DNA of 64,000 nt from Lachnospiraceae bacterium (GTDB lineage Bacteria > Bacillota > Clostridia > Lachnospirales > Lachnospiraceae). Below, in pieces: positions 54,357-62,246 of this stretch; position 1 is the stretch's first letter, and each line of letters opens with the position of its first letter. Location: positions 33,034 through 97,033 of the forward strand of contig JAILGF010000075.1 of the NCBI GenBank assembly GCA_024696945.1. Reading direction: 5' to 3'. A program made the position numbers and the translations under genes. The notes below the pieces were generated by a model. The model was given only the letters and a program-made list of their open reading frames with translations, was not told the DNA's origin and searched no databases.

Positions 54357-56411
54357 ATGCTTAAAAACAAAAAGATCAGGCCATTTATGAGATTTATTCT
54401 TGCATGGCCTTTGTATATGGTCATCCTGCTTATCATAATGAACGTTTACGTTTATTTTTTGGATGTTAACGCAGGAAAGATCGTAACCGTATTTGTCCTG
54501 GTGTATATTGCAGGAGTTGTGGTAATAGTCCTGCTAAAGCGCGGACAGATTAACGAGCAGCTGGCAAAGTTCGGTGCAAACTTTGGACAGGTACAGAAGA
54601 TCCTGATAAAGGAAATGGGAGTACCGTATGCGCTCCTTGACAGCGACGGAAGACTATTGTCAGCGAACAATGAATTCACTGAACTATGTAAGGATAAGAT
54701 CAGACTTAAGGTAAATATCGGACAGATATTTACCGAACTTACCAAAAACACCCTTCCGGTCGATAATGATGTTTCTGTGGTACATGTATCGCTGGATGAA
54801 AAGCGATTCCGTGCAGAACTGAAGAACATTTATGTGGATGATGCCGATTGGAATGAAGAAAAAAAGAGCATTGTCGAGAGCCAGGAAAACGTTCTGATTT
54901 CTGTTTTCTTCTATGATGAGACGGAAATCCTCGAACTGCAGAAATATTTAAAGGATAGACAATTAGTTGTAGCGCTCCTTTATATCGATAACTATGAAGA
55001 GGCTTTGGAGAGCATCGACGAGGTAAGACGTTCCCTCTTAAGCGCTCTGATAGACAGAAAGATAAACAAATATTTCCAGGATTATTCAGCACTGCTTAAA
55101 AAGATAGAGAAGGATAAATACCTTATTGTTTTCCAGAACAAGTTCCTTGAGGAACTGAAAACCGGAAGATTTTCAATCCTTGATGAAATACGTGACGTCA
55201 ATATCGGAAACGAAATGGCAGTCACCATAAGTATGGGAATAGGAACCGGAATAGATTCTTATACCGACAGCTATGAAGCAGCCCACGCAGCCATCGATCT
55301 TGCGCTTGGCCGCGGCGGAGACCAGGTAGTCATAAAGGATAAAACCGATTTCCTGTATTACGGCGGAAAGAGCGCCTCTGTGGGCAAGAGTACCAGAGTT
55401 AAAGCCAGAGTTAAGGCTCAGTCCTTCAGAGAGATCGTTGAAGAAAAAGAGAAGGTTATCATCATGGGGCATTCTATGCCTGATGCGGATGCTTTCGGTG
55501 CTGCAGTCGGTGTATACAGGATTGTACGCGATCTCGGGAAAAAAGCATTTATCATTCTTAACAACGTAACCGATTCTATTTCAATAATTGTCGACAGATT
55601 CAAGACTGACCAGAATTCGGCGGAATATGCCGATATGATCATCAGTTCCGATCAGGCCATGCAGATGTATGATGACACTACGGTTCTTGTTATCGTGGAC
55701 GTAAACAGGGCAAATTATACGGAGTGTCCCGAACTGCTTGATATGGCTAAGACAAAGGTGCTTTTCGACCATCACCGTCAGACCTCGGATTCTATAAATG
55801 ACGCAGTTCTTTCTTATATAGAACCGTATGTTTCGTCTGCCTGTGAGATGGTAGCCGAAATGCTCCAATATGTCGGTGACGGTATTAAACTGAGGAGTGT
55901 CGAAGCGGAAGCTATGTATTCCGGAATCATGATAGATACAAATAACTTCCTGACCAAGACAGGTGTCAGAACATTTGAGGCAGCAGCTTTCCTTAAAAGA
56001 TGCGGAGCGGATGTTACACGTATCAGAAAAGCCTTCCGTACCGATATGGATGAGTATATTGCCAAGGCACGTGCGGTTGCCACATCAGAGGTATATCTTG
56101 AAGGCTTCGTGCTGGCTGACTGTGCACCCGAATCGGTCGGATCGCCCACAGTTCTCGGAGCACAGGTTGCAAATGAGCTGATGGATATAAGCGGAATAAA
56201 GGCCAGCTTTGTATTCACCGAATACAATAACCAGATCTATATCAGCGCCCGTTCGATCGACGAAGTAAATGTACAGGTTGTTATGGAAAAGCTTGGCGGC
56301 GGCGGCCACATGAGTGTAGCCGGTGCTCAGCTCTCCGGCTGTACCAGGGAAGAAGCAAAGAAGAGAGTGCGTGAAGTATTAAAAGAAATGGTAGATAATA
56401 ATGAAATCTGA
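54357..56411 (+). CDS. gdpP: c-di-AMP phosphodiesterase GdpP
   Basis: A 684-residue membrane-anchored enzyme that hydrolyses c-di-AMP and so affects wall, osmotic and beta-lactam responses. Two N-terminal helices (about 13-60) precede a PAS-like domain (LLDSDGRLLSANNEF) and a degenerate GGDEF domain in which the signature reads KKIEKDKYLIVF. The DHH domain (about 365-520) has GHSMPDADAFGAAVG, VIVDVNR and LFDHHRQ. The DHHA1 domain ends with KLGGGGHMSVAGAQLSG. Metal-binding Asp and His residues appear intact. Order with rplI and dnaB is conserved in Firmicutes. GGAG precedes the ATG. Confidence 0.96.
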   Translation: MLKNKKIRPFMRFILAWPLYMVILLIIMNVYVYFLDVNAGKIVTVFVLVYIAGVVVIVLLKRGQINEQLAKFGANFGQVQKILIKEMGVPYALLDSDGRLLSANNEFTELCKDKIRLKVNIGQIFTELTKNTLPVDNDVSVVHVSLDEKRFRAELKNIYVDDADWNEEKKSIVESQENVLISVFFYDETEILELQKYLKDRQLVVALLYIDNYEEALESIDEVRRSLLSALIDRKINKYFQDYSALLKKIEKDKYLIVFQNKFLEELKTGRFSILDEIRDVNIGNEMAVTISMGIGTGIDSYTDSYEAAHAAIDLALGRGGDQVVIKDKTDFLYYGGKSASVGKSTRVKARVKAQSFREIVEEKEKVIIMGHSMPDADAFGAAVGVYRIVRDLGKKAFIILNNVTDSISIIVDRFKTDQNSAEYADMIISSDQAMQMYDDTTVLVIVDVNRANYTECPELLDMAKTKVLFDHHRQTSDSINDAVLSYIEPYVSSACEMVAEMLQYVGDGIKLRSVEAEAMYSGIMIDTNNFLTKTGVRTFEAAAFLKRCGADVTRIRKAFRTDMDEYIAKARAVATSEVYLEGFVLADCAPESVGSPTVLGAQVANELMDISGIKASFVFTEYNNQIYISARSIDEVNVQVVMEKLGGGGHMSVAGAQLSGCTREEAKKRVREVLKEMVDNNEI

Positions 56412-56414
56412 TAT

Positions 56415-56452
56415 GTCATAAGGTGTCACCGAAGGTGACGGAACCTTGTGAC
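56415..56452 (+). repeat. GTCATAAG structured element, copy B1
   Basis: GTCAtAAGG pairs with CCTTgTGAC around an inner hairpin TCACC-GAA-GGTGA and an unpaired CGGAA. It matches 37148-37187 with compensating changes in the inner stem. It begins 4 bp after the gdpP stop. Confidence 0.55.
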
Positions 56453-56468
56453 GCGGGCCCAAGGAGGA

Positions 56469-56518
56469 GCTTGCTGTATGTCCGTTCCCGTTAGGGAACG
56501 AGACTGGTAACGAAGCAG
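56469..56518 (+). repeat. GTCCG/GGTAACG structured element, copy B2
   Basis: TATGTC, hairpin CGTTCCC-GTTA-GGGAACG, then AGAC, TGGTAACG and AAGCAG. The same order of unpaired blocks occurs in 50051-50103 with a different stem sequence. A further hairpin ATCCC-GAA-GGGAT follows before rplI. Confidence 0.55.
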
Positions 56519-56589
56519 TGGGAAGATGCCTTAGGTCGCAGGTCCATCCCGAAGGGATGAGGTATTTTAAAGAAAGAGGTACATACACA

Positions 56590-57036
56590 ATGCAAGTAAT
56601 TTTATTACAGGACGTAAATAAATTAGGTAAGAAGGGTGATGTCGTTAAGGTAAATGACGGCTATGCCAGAAACTTTATTTTGCCCAAGAAGCTTGGTGTC
56701 GAGGCTACCGATAAGAACCTCAAGGATCTTGCTATACAGAAGGCAGAAGAAGAGAAGAGACAGCAGGAGATATATCAGGAAGCCATAGTACTCGGCGAAG
56801 AACTTAAGAAGAAGAACGTAAAGCTCTCTATTAAGGGCGGAGAAGGCGGAAAAACCTTTGGCTCCATAACTGCTAAAGAAATCGCATCAGGCTTGCAGGA
56901 ACAGACCGGTATTGAAATAGATAAGAAGAAACTTGTTCTTGCCGATCCGATAAAGAGTGCGGGCTCATATAAAGTAGGTGTAAAGCTTCACCCTAAGGTT
57001 ACAGTAGATCTGAAGGTGGATGTTGAGCTGACCTGA
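56590..57036 (+). CDS. rplI: 50S ribosomal protein L9
   Basis: A 148-residue L9 with MQVILLQDVNKLGKKGDVVKVNDGYARNFILPKKLGVEA at the N-terminus, a long connecting helix, and a C-terminal rRNA-binding domain. The correct start is ATG 56590, not the track start at 56518, which falls in the structured leader. L9 projects from the large subunit near L1 and limits ribosome collision. An AAAGAGGT-like ribosome site precedes it. Confidence 0.96.
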   Translation: MQVILLQDVNKLGKKGDVVKVNDGYARNFILPKKLGVEATDKNLKDLAIQKAEEEKRQQEIYQEAIVLGEELKKKNVKLSIKGGEGGKTFGSITAKEIASGLQEQTGIEIDKKKLVLADPIKSAGSYKVGVKLHPKVTVDLKVDVELT

Positions 57037-57163
57037 TAAACAGCCGGAAACTTTATACTATAATCAATCGGACGGAATCTGTTTTCAAATCCGGAAAGCA
57101 GATCCGTCTTGTGTTTCATTTACAGAGTATTATATATAGGAAGAAACACGATCAGGGGGATAC

Positions 57164-58495
57164 ATGGAAGAAAATGTTATAAAAAGAACACAGCCAAATG
57201 ATGCTATGGCAGAGCAGGCGGTTGTCGGGGCAATGATAAATGACAACGAAGTCATACCTGTTGCTGCGGAGCTGGTTTCACCAGAGGATTTTTACCAGCC
57301 CAGGTATGCAAGGCTTTTTGATACGATAGTCAGGATGAACGAGGAAAGCCTGCCGGTGGATATCCTGACACTGAGCGATAAACTGAGGGAACTCGGAGTA
57401 CCTGAGGATGAATCAGATATTAAGAACCTAAGAAGTCTGACACAATCCGTTCCCACATCGGCGAATATCAAGTATTATGCAAAGATCGTATCAAAGAAAG
57501 CAACCTTAAGGAAGCTCATAAAGGCAGCCGATGAGATCGCAAACGAGTGTTATGACGACGGTTCGACCGTTGAAAGTATATTGGAGAATAGCGAGAAGCT
57601 GATATACGACATATCCCAGAAGCGCAGAAGCAATGATTACGTCAGTATAAAGGATACGGTAATGCAGGTCCTGATAACTATCGAAGCTGCTTCAAAGAAA
57701 CAGGGAGCGGTTACCGGAATCCCTACCGGATATTATGACCTTGATTACAAAACCGCAGGCTTTCATGAATCAGACTTGCTGCTTTTAGCTGCACGTCCTT
57801 CCATGGGAAAGACGGCACTGGCTCTAAATATCGCGGAACATGTCATTTTAAAGGAAAGAGTTCCTACCGTCTTTTTTAGCTTGGAAATGTCAAGGGAACA
57901 GCTGGTTAATCGTCTTATATCCATGAATTCGAGAGTAAACGCACAGGCAATCCGTACGGGAACTCTGAAGCCTGATGAATGGGGAAAGCTCGTACAGAGC
58001 GCAAGGGAACTTGGCGAATCAACACTTATAATAGATGACACTCCCGGAATATCCGTCAGGGAAATGAGGTCAAAATGCAGAAAACTGAAGATGGATAAGG
58101 GACTTGGTTTTATAATAATCGACTATCTTCAGCTTATGACAGCCGGTGGACGTGCTTCGGAATCAAGACAGCAGGAGATTTCGGAAATATCAAGATCCTT
58201 AAAGGCACTGGCAAGGGAAATAAAATGTCCGGTGCTTGCACTTTCGCAGCTCTCACGTGATGTAGAGAAGAGGGACAACAAGAGACCTCAGCTTTCGGAC
58301 CTGAGAGAGTCGGGAGCCATAGAACAGGATGCCGATGTAGTAATGTTCATCTACAGGGACGAATATTACAACAAGGAATCCGAGGAAAAAGGCGTTGCCG
58401 AGATTATTATAGGCAAACAGCGTAACGGTCCCACCGGCACCATAAAGCTCGGTGCGCAGCTCGAATTCTCGCGCTTTGTAAATCTGGCAAAATAA
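57164..58495 (+). CDS. dnaB: Replicative DNA helicase DnaB
   Basis: A 443-residue hexameric helicase. The N-terminal primase-interaction domain (AEQAVVGAMINDNEVIP, LFDTIVRMNEESLPVDILTLSDKL) leads to the RecA-like motor with Walker A ARPSMGKTA, FFSLEMSREQLVNRL, FIIIDYLQLM (Walker B) and QLSDLRESGAIEQDADVV. This is complete and of normal length. The order gdpP-rplI-dnaB is the standard Firmicutes arrangement. A terminator follows 3 bp after the stop. Confidence 0.97.
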   Translation: MEENVIKRTQPNDAMAEQAVVGAMINDNEVIPVAAELVSPEDFYQPRYARLFDTIVRMNEESLPVDILTLSDKLRELGVPEDESDIKNLRSLTQSVPTSANIKYYAKIVSKKATLRKLIKAADEIANECYDDGSTVESILENSEKLIYDISQKRRSNDYVSIKDTVMQVLITIEAASKKQGAVTGIPTGYYDLDYKTAGFHESDLLLLAARPSMGKTALALNIAEHVILKERVPTVFFSLEMSREQLVNRLISMNSRVNAQAIRTGTLKPDEWGKLVQSARELGESTLIIDDTPGISVREMRSKCRKLKMDKGLGFIIIDYLQLMTAGGRASESRQQEISEISRSLKALAREIKCPVLALSQLSRDVEKRDNKRPQLSDLRESGAIEQDADVVMFIYRDEYYNKESEEKGVAEIIIGKQRNGPTGTIKLGAQLEFSRFVNLAK

Positions 58496-58498
58496 TTA

Positions 58499-58533
58499 AA
58501 CGGATCTTCGGTCAATACGGAGATCCGTTTTTT
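58499..58533 (+). terminator. Terminator after dnaB
   Basis: AACGGATCT and AGATCCGTT enclose a 13-nt loop and are followed by six T residues. It separates dnaB from the RiPP cassette. Confidence 0.92.
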
Positions 58534-58583
58534 CTAACAATTATGTTAGAGTGCTTGTAATTTATCAAATTTCTCTATATACT
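58533..58583 (+). promoter_or_regulatory. Promoter and operator-like palindrome of the RiPP cassette
   Basis: The -35 TTGTAA (58555-58560), a 17-bp spacer and TATACT (58578-58583). A perfect palindrome TCTAACAATTATGTTAGA (58533-58550) ends four bases before the -35, and a second inverted repeat TATAAAT/ATTTATA (58598-58615) lies in the leader. Confidence 0.68.
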
Positions 58584-58646
58584 AAAAAATGGTCACTTAT
58601 AAATACCGATTTATACAACTTTATCATATAAAATCAGGGAGAACCC

Positions 58647-60497
58647 GTGGAAGATTTTAACATTGAACTTGCAGGCATTCCTTTTAAGGTCAGATGCAGG
58701 TATGGAAAAAACAGAGCTTTTTTTGAAGGCTACTTTACTGAGAAAGAGCCATACTTTACAATTGAACCTACCGATGAGGATATTGCATTTGCCGAGGACG
58801 GGTTTAAACGATTGAACGAAACCGAAGGCTTTCCTCAGGAAGAATATGACGATTGCTTTCTTGAGAATAACGCAATCCATATCCTGGCAATCGATAAACT
58901 GATAGAATATAACGTGCTTATGCTGCACGGGTCGGCTCTTGCAATGGATGGACAAGGCATTATCTTTACCGCAAAGAGCGGAACAGGAAAGAGCACTCAT
59001 GCTAAGCTTTGGAGAGAACTGTTTGGTTCTCGGGTTCAGATGATCAACGACGATAAGCCAATGATCCGCGTTGATGAGATGAAGGCTTACGGTACACCTT
59101 GGAACGGGAAGCATAACCTGAGTACCAATACCTCGGTACCGATCAAAGCAATAGTTAAAATAGAGAGGGCTAAAAAGAACCGGATAAATCCGATCGGCGT
59201 TAAAGAGGCTATGGACCTGTTAATGAAGCAGGTTCAGATATCTAACGATCCGGATAAAGTTGTACTTGCTCTGGAACTCTATGCAAGAGTGATTGAAAAT
59301 GTTAAGTTTTACAAACTCGGATGCAATATGGATCCGGAAGCGGCACGTGTAGCGTGGGAAGAACTGATAGGCCCCCGGAATGCATTCGAATATCTTGATA
59401 CCTTGCGTTCACAGAATACGAAGCAGCGTTATAGCAAGGTAATGGATTACATCGAGACAAAAGCAAGAAAAATGGGAGTGCCGTTAGTCGGTCAATTTGA
59501 ATTAACACCCTTATGCAACCTTGATTGCAAGATGTGTTATGTTCATCTTTCAGGGGACAGACTGCGGGGACAGAAGCTTTTATCTACAGAACAGTGGAAA
59601 GACCTAATGAAGCAGGCCTTTTCTGCAGGGATGATGGATGCTGTACTTACCGGAGGCGAGTGCCTTACATATCCGGGATTTGATGAGCTTTATCTTTACC
59701 TTCAAAGCCTTGGGATACAAAGTACTGTGATGACCAACGGTGTGTTACTGGATGAAAAGAGGCTGGATTTCTTTAGGGAACATCCGTCGGCATGGATACA
59801 GGTAACCCTGTATGGAAACAGTGAAGATGCATACGAACGTGTTACGGGACACAGAGTGTTCAATAAGGTTCTCAGTAATCTGAAAAAGGTAAAAGAATAC
59901 GGTTTTCCTCTTTCCATAAATATTACTCCGAACTCTATTCTGGGTGAGGATATCTTTGAAACGATACGCCTTGCAAGAAGCCTGACAGACGATATAATCA
60001 TATCTACATCGTTATTTACTCTGCCTGGCGAGGAGTGGCGTCTTGACGGACTGACAAAGCTTGATGATGAGTTTATAGCACGGATTTTAAGGTTTGATAA
60101 GGAACTTAGAGGAAAGAAGATCCGCGAAATTCCCGAGAATGAACTTCCTGAGCCCGGGGGACCGAAAAATGCATGCACAGAATGCGGGTTGGAATGCGGC
60201 GGCGGAAGATCGAATTTCGTGCTGGATTGGAAGGGCAGCTTACGTATCTGCAACAGACTGGAGACGAAGAGCTTTCCGATGGATGACGGATTCTTAAAAA
60301 GTTGGAAAGAGATCAACCGGATTGCAAACAACTGGCCGAGAGTTACGGAATGTAAAGGATGTGCATACGAAAAAGTCTGTGATAATTGTGCCGCAAAGCT
60401 TGCACAATACGCAGAACCGGGTGAATACCCTAAAGACTATTGCAGAAGAACAAAGTTCCTGGTGAGCAGGGGAGTGCTTCCTCCACCGGAATGCTAA
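58647..60497 (+). CDS. HPr-kinase-like/radical SAM-SPASM fusion, RiPP maturase
   Basis: A 616-residue fusion. Residues 1-240 resemble HPr-kinase-type phosphotransferases: HGSAL at 94-98, P-loop AKSGTGKS at 109-116, INDDKPMI at 133-140. Residues 280-500 are a radical SAM domain with the SAM-cluster motif CNLDCKMC (C290, C294, C297) and GGE at 336-338. Residues 508-600 form a SPASM-like region with CTECGLEC, GSLRIC and CKGCAYEKVCDNC, expected to hold extra iron-sulfur clusters. Followed by a leader-bearing small peptide and a PqqD-like protein, it is best read as a peptide-modifying enzyme that may also phosphorylate. The start is GTG, six bases after AGGGAG. No exporter or protease is adjacent. 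Confidence 0.88.
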   Translation: MEDFNIELAGIPFKVRCRYGKNRAFFEGYFTEKEPYFTIEPTDEDIAFAEDGFKRLNETEGFPQEEYDDCFLENNAIHILAIDKLIEYNVLMLHGSALAMDGQGIIFTAKSGTGKSTHAKLWRELFGSRVQMINDDKPMIRVDEMKAYGTPWNGKHNLSTNTSVPIKAIVKIERAKKNRINPIGVKEAMDLLMKQVQISNDPDKVVLALELYARVIENVKFYKLGCNMDPEAARVAWEELIGPRNAFEYLDTLRSQNTKQRYSKVMDYIETKARKMGVPLVGQFELTPLCNLDCKMCYVHLSGDRLRGQKLLSTEQWKDLMKQAFSAGMMDAVLTGGECLTYPGFDELYLYLQSLGIQSTVMTNGVLLDEKRLDFFREHPSAWIQVTLYGNSEDAYERVTGHRVFNKVLSNLKKVKEYGFPLSINITPNSILGEDIFETIRLARSLTDDIIISTSLFTLPGEEWRLDGLTKLDDEFIARILRFDKELRGKKIREIPENELPEPGGPKNACTECGLECGGGRSNFVLDWKGSLRICNRLETKSFPMDDGFLKSWKEINRIANNWPRVTECKGCAYEKVCDNCAAKLAQYAEPGEYPKDYCRRTKFLVSRGVLPPPEC

Positions 60498-60559
60498 AGG
60501 TTATAACATGTATGATAATACATGATTAACAATAAATATTTTTTATAGGAGGTAAGAAG

Positions 60560-60760
60560 ATGAAAAAGGAGTATACCGCACCGAAGATCGAGAAGCTTGA
60601 CTTTGATGAGACAGCTACTACTGCTGTTATTTCTTCAATTACACAGCAGCCGGTTATCGAAGATGACAACGACGATGATGATGGAGAGGGCGAGTCCGAC
60701 GGCAAGAAAGGCGATAAAGGAAAAGAAAAGCCCGGTAAAAAGAACGGCTGTAAGAAATAA
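60560..60760 (+). CDS. RiPP precursor peptide candidate
   Basis: A 66-residue peptide after GGAGG at proper spacing. It begins MKKEYTAPKIEKLDFDE, close to the Y..P.IE.L.F leader motif bound by PqqD-type recognition elements in lasso and other RiPP precursors. A neutral Thr/Ser/Val segment (about 18-32) follows, then a run of acidic residues (34-47) and a Lys/Gly-rich tail (49-66) with a single cysteine at 64. The core and cleavage site are not obvious. It sits between the radical SAM gene and the PqqD-like gene. The single Cys and the Ser/Thr cluster are candidate modification sites. Confidence 0.78.
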   Translation: MKKEYTAPKIEKLDFDETATTAVISSITQQPVIEDDNDDDDGEGESDGKKGDKGKEKPGKKNGCKK

Positions 60761-60796
60761 TAGCATTTCTTGAAAGAAATTAACGGAGAAAGAAAA

Positions 60797-61063
60797 GTGA
60801 AAGCATGTAATGGTTTTATCCTCAGAAATATTGTTGGTGAATATATGCTTGTTCCCACTGGCGAAAGAATGAAAAGCTTTAACGGTACTATGATGCTGAA
60901 CGAGCTTGCGGCTTTTGTATGGGAACAGCTGCAGAGCCCAAAGTCCGAAAGCGAACTGCTCAATGCGGTGCTTGCGGAATACGATATTGATGAAGAAACT
61001 GCTTCAGCGGATCTTATGACACTCCTTAAGAAGTTTCAGGGTCTCGGTATTATTGAAGATTAA
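60797..61063 (+). CDS. PqqD-family RiPP recognition protein
   Basis: An 88-residue winged-helix protein of the PqqD type: GFILRNIVGEYMLVPTGERM, FNGTMMLNELAAFVWEQLQ, SESELLNAVLAEYDIDEETASADLMTLLKKFQGLGII. PqqD domains bind RiPP leader peptides and deliver them to the maturase. The track starts at TTG 60770, but GGAG before GTG 60797 and family alignment favour the later start. It lies 36 bp after the precursor. Confidence 0.85.
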   Translation: MKACNGFILRNIVGEYMLVPTGERMKSFNGTMMLNELAAFVWEQLQSPKSESELLNAVLAEYDIDEETASADLMTLLKKFQGLGIIED

Positions 61064-61086
61064 TTGGCGATAGTCTTCACAAAAAA

Positions 61087-61116
61087 ATCCCTTGGATCTC
61101 TCCAAGGGATTTTTTA
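61087..61116. terminator. Bidirectional terminator between the RiPP cassette and ferredoxin
   Basis: ATCCCTTGG and CCAAGGGAT enclose a 6-nt loop, with A7 before and T6 after, so it can end both convergent transcripts. Confidence 0.92.
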
Positions 61117-61137
61117 TTTGTTAGTTTTGTGCATTAA

Positions 61138-61308
61138 TTATGCCTGCTGAGGTGCACCTACGGGACAGGTCTCTGCGCAAGCGCCGCAATCTACACAAGC
61201 GTCTGCATTGATCTCGTACTTGCCATCGCCTTCTGCAATAGCACCTGCGGGACAACCCTCTGCACATGCGCCACACATGATGCAGTCTTCACTGATCTTA
61301 TAAGCCAT
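61138..61308 (-). CDS. 2[4Fe-4S] ferredoxin
   Basis: This gene is missing from the ORF track. On the minus strand, GGAGG and ATG at 61308 give 56 residues with two cluster motifs, CIMCGACAEGCP and CVDCGACAETCP, the classic clostridial ferredoxin pattern. It carries low-potential electrons for enzymes such as IorAB, radical SAM proteins and hydrogenases. The overlapping track entry 61191-61379 is a shadow. It converges on the RiPP cassette; whether it serves the radical SAM enzyme is unknown. Confidence 0.95.
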   Translation of the reverse strand: MAYKISEDCIMCGACAEGCPAGAIAEGDGKYEINADACVDCGACAETCPVGAPQQA

Positions 61309-61421
61309 TTCTTAAATCCTCCTTTATAATATAGCATATCGCCTAAAAGCATCATATAACATAAAAACAAAAAATACAAGTAAAAAATTAATTAAAATAA
61401 AAAAATTTTTTTAAAAAATGC
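61309..61421. other. AT-rich region upstream of the S10 promoter
   Basis: This stretch is A/T-dominated with long A and T runs and no gene. It probably contains the ferredoxin promoter on the minus strand and UP-element-like sequence that strengthens the S10 promoter. Confidence 0.4.
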
Positions 61422-61450
61422 TTGCAATTTAAAAAAATCTATGTTAGTAT
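61422..61450 (+). promoter_or_regulatory. S10 operon promoter
   Basis: TTGCAA, a 17-bp spacer and TAGTAT preceded by TGT (extended -10). Confidence 0.75.
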
Positions 61451-61454
61451 ATTT

Positions 61455-61728
61455 CCTGCTGTGAGTTGATAGCGTAGAAGCGTGAGGTTGCTGCAGCGTA
61501 AAAACTGCAGGTTTTTCCGTGGAGCGAATGTCAAGTTTACAAAACTGACGACAAGTCACTGTACAATTGAATTTCTGCCGCGAGCAGATAAACCGTGAGT
61601 AAATCACTGTTTTTCAGCCGGGTCGGACCCGGTATTTAATTTGAGAAGGACATGAAACACACGGGTGAGTGTACAGTCGCCGCTTGTTGTACTTTCCCAA
61701 AAAGTGCGAAAAGGAGGAGACTTTTTTT
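61455..61728 (+). promoter_or_regulatory. Long structured leader of the S10 operon
   Basis: About 270 nt between the promoter and rpsJ. It includes an attenuator-like hairpin CTGCAG/CTGCAG followed by GTTTTT (61491-61516) and CCGGG/CCCGG near 61620-61633. A strong AAAGGAGGAG site precedes rpsJ. Autoregulation by a ribosomal protein such as L4 is plausible from other bacteria, but no known motif is recognised here. Confidence 0.5.
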
Positions 61729-62040
61729 ATGGCAAATCAGGTAATGAGAATCACACTTAAGGCTTATGATCATCAGTTAATCGATGCATCTGCAGCAAAG
61801 ATCGTTGAGACTGTTAAGAAGACAGGTTCTAAGGTCAGCGGTCCTGTTCCGCTTCCTACTAAGAAGGAAGTTGTTACAATTCTTCGTGCTGTTCACAAGT
61901 ACAAGGATTCAAGAGAGCAGTTTGAGCAGAGAACTCATAAGAGACTTATCGATATCATCACACCTACCCCTAAGACAGTCGATGCATTATCAAGACTCGA
62001 GATGCCTGCAGGTGTATATATCGACATCAAGATGAAATAA
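61729..62040 (+). CDS. rpsJ: 30S ribosomal protein S10
   Basis: A 103-residue S10: [67 protein letters not shown] and the C-terminal [21 protein letters not shown] before ATG 61729 defines the start; the track start at 61669 is too early. S10 lies in the 30S head and is also a NusE transcription factor. It opens the S10 ribosomal operon. Confidence 0.97.
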   Translation: MANQVMRITLKAYDHQLIDASAAKIVETVKKTGSKVSGPVPLPTKKEVVTILRAVHKYKDSREQFEQRTHKRLIDIITPTPKTVDALSRLEMPAGVYIDIKMK

Positions 62041-62144
62041 TTTCATCACCCACATTACAAACTTTGATAGTAATCCTTTCAGGTTTATATAGGAAAGAAA
62101 CGCACCGGGGCAACCCAACCCGGAAAACAGACTCCTGTACAACC

Positions 62145-62229
62145 ATCTAGTATGAACATACCTAATAAAAAGGAATGTTCCGCTGTAGATTACTATCTAG
62201 TATGAATGCATATGCATTCCGCTGTAGAT
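62145..62229 (+). other. Tandem two-copy structured RNA motif before rplC
   Basis: Two successive units share ATCTAGTAT...CGCTGTAGAT. In unit 1 (62145-62190) the inner stem is GAACAT/ATGTTC with a long loop; in unit 2 (62195-62229) it is GAATGCA/TGCATTC. The outer stem ATCTA/TAGAT and unpaired GTAT and CGCTG are identical while the inner stems differ yet still pair, a sign of selected structure. The rplC ribosome site AAGGAGG begins about five bases after unit 2. Confidence 0.65.
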
Positions 62230-62246
62230 TAACAAGGAGGAAAAAC

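Noticed and set aside
61191-61379. Minus-strand 62-residue ORF in the ORF track
   Set aside because: It is in a different frame from the clear ferredoxin gene at 61138-61308 and has no family features.
62153-62206. 17-codon ORF across the tandem RNA motif
   Set aside because: No ribosome site, and the bases are explained by the stem structure shared by the two units.
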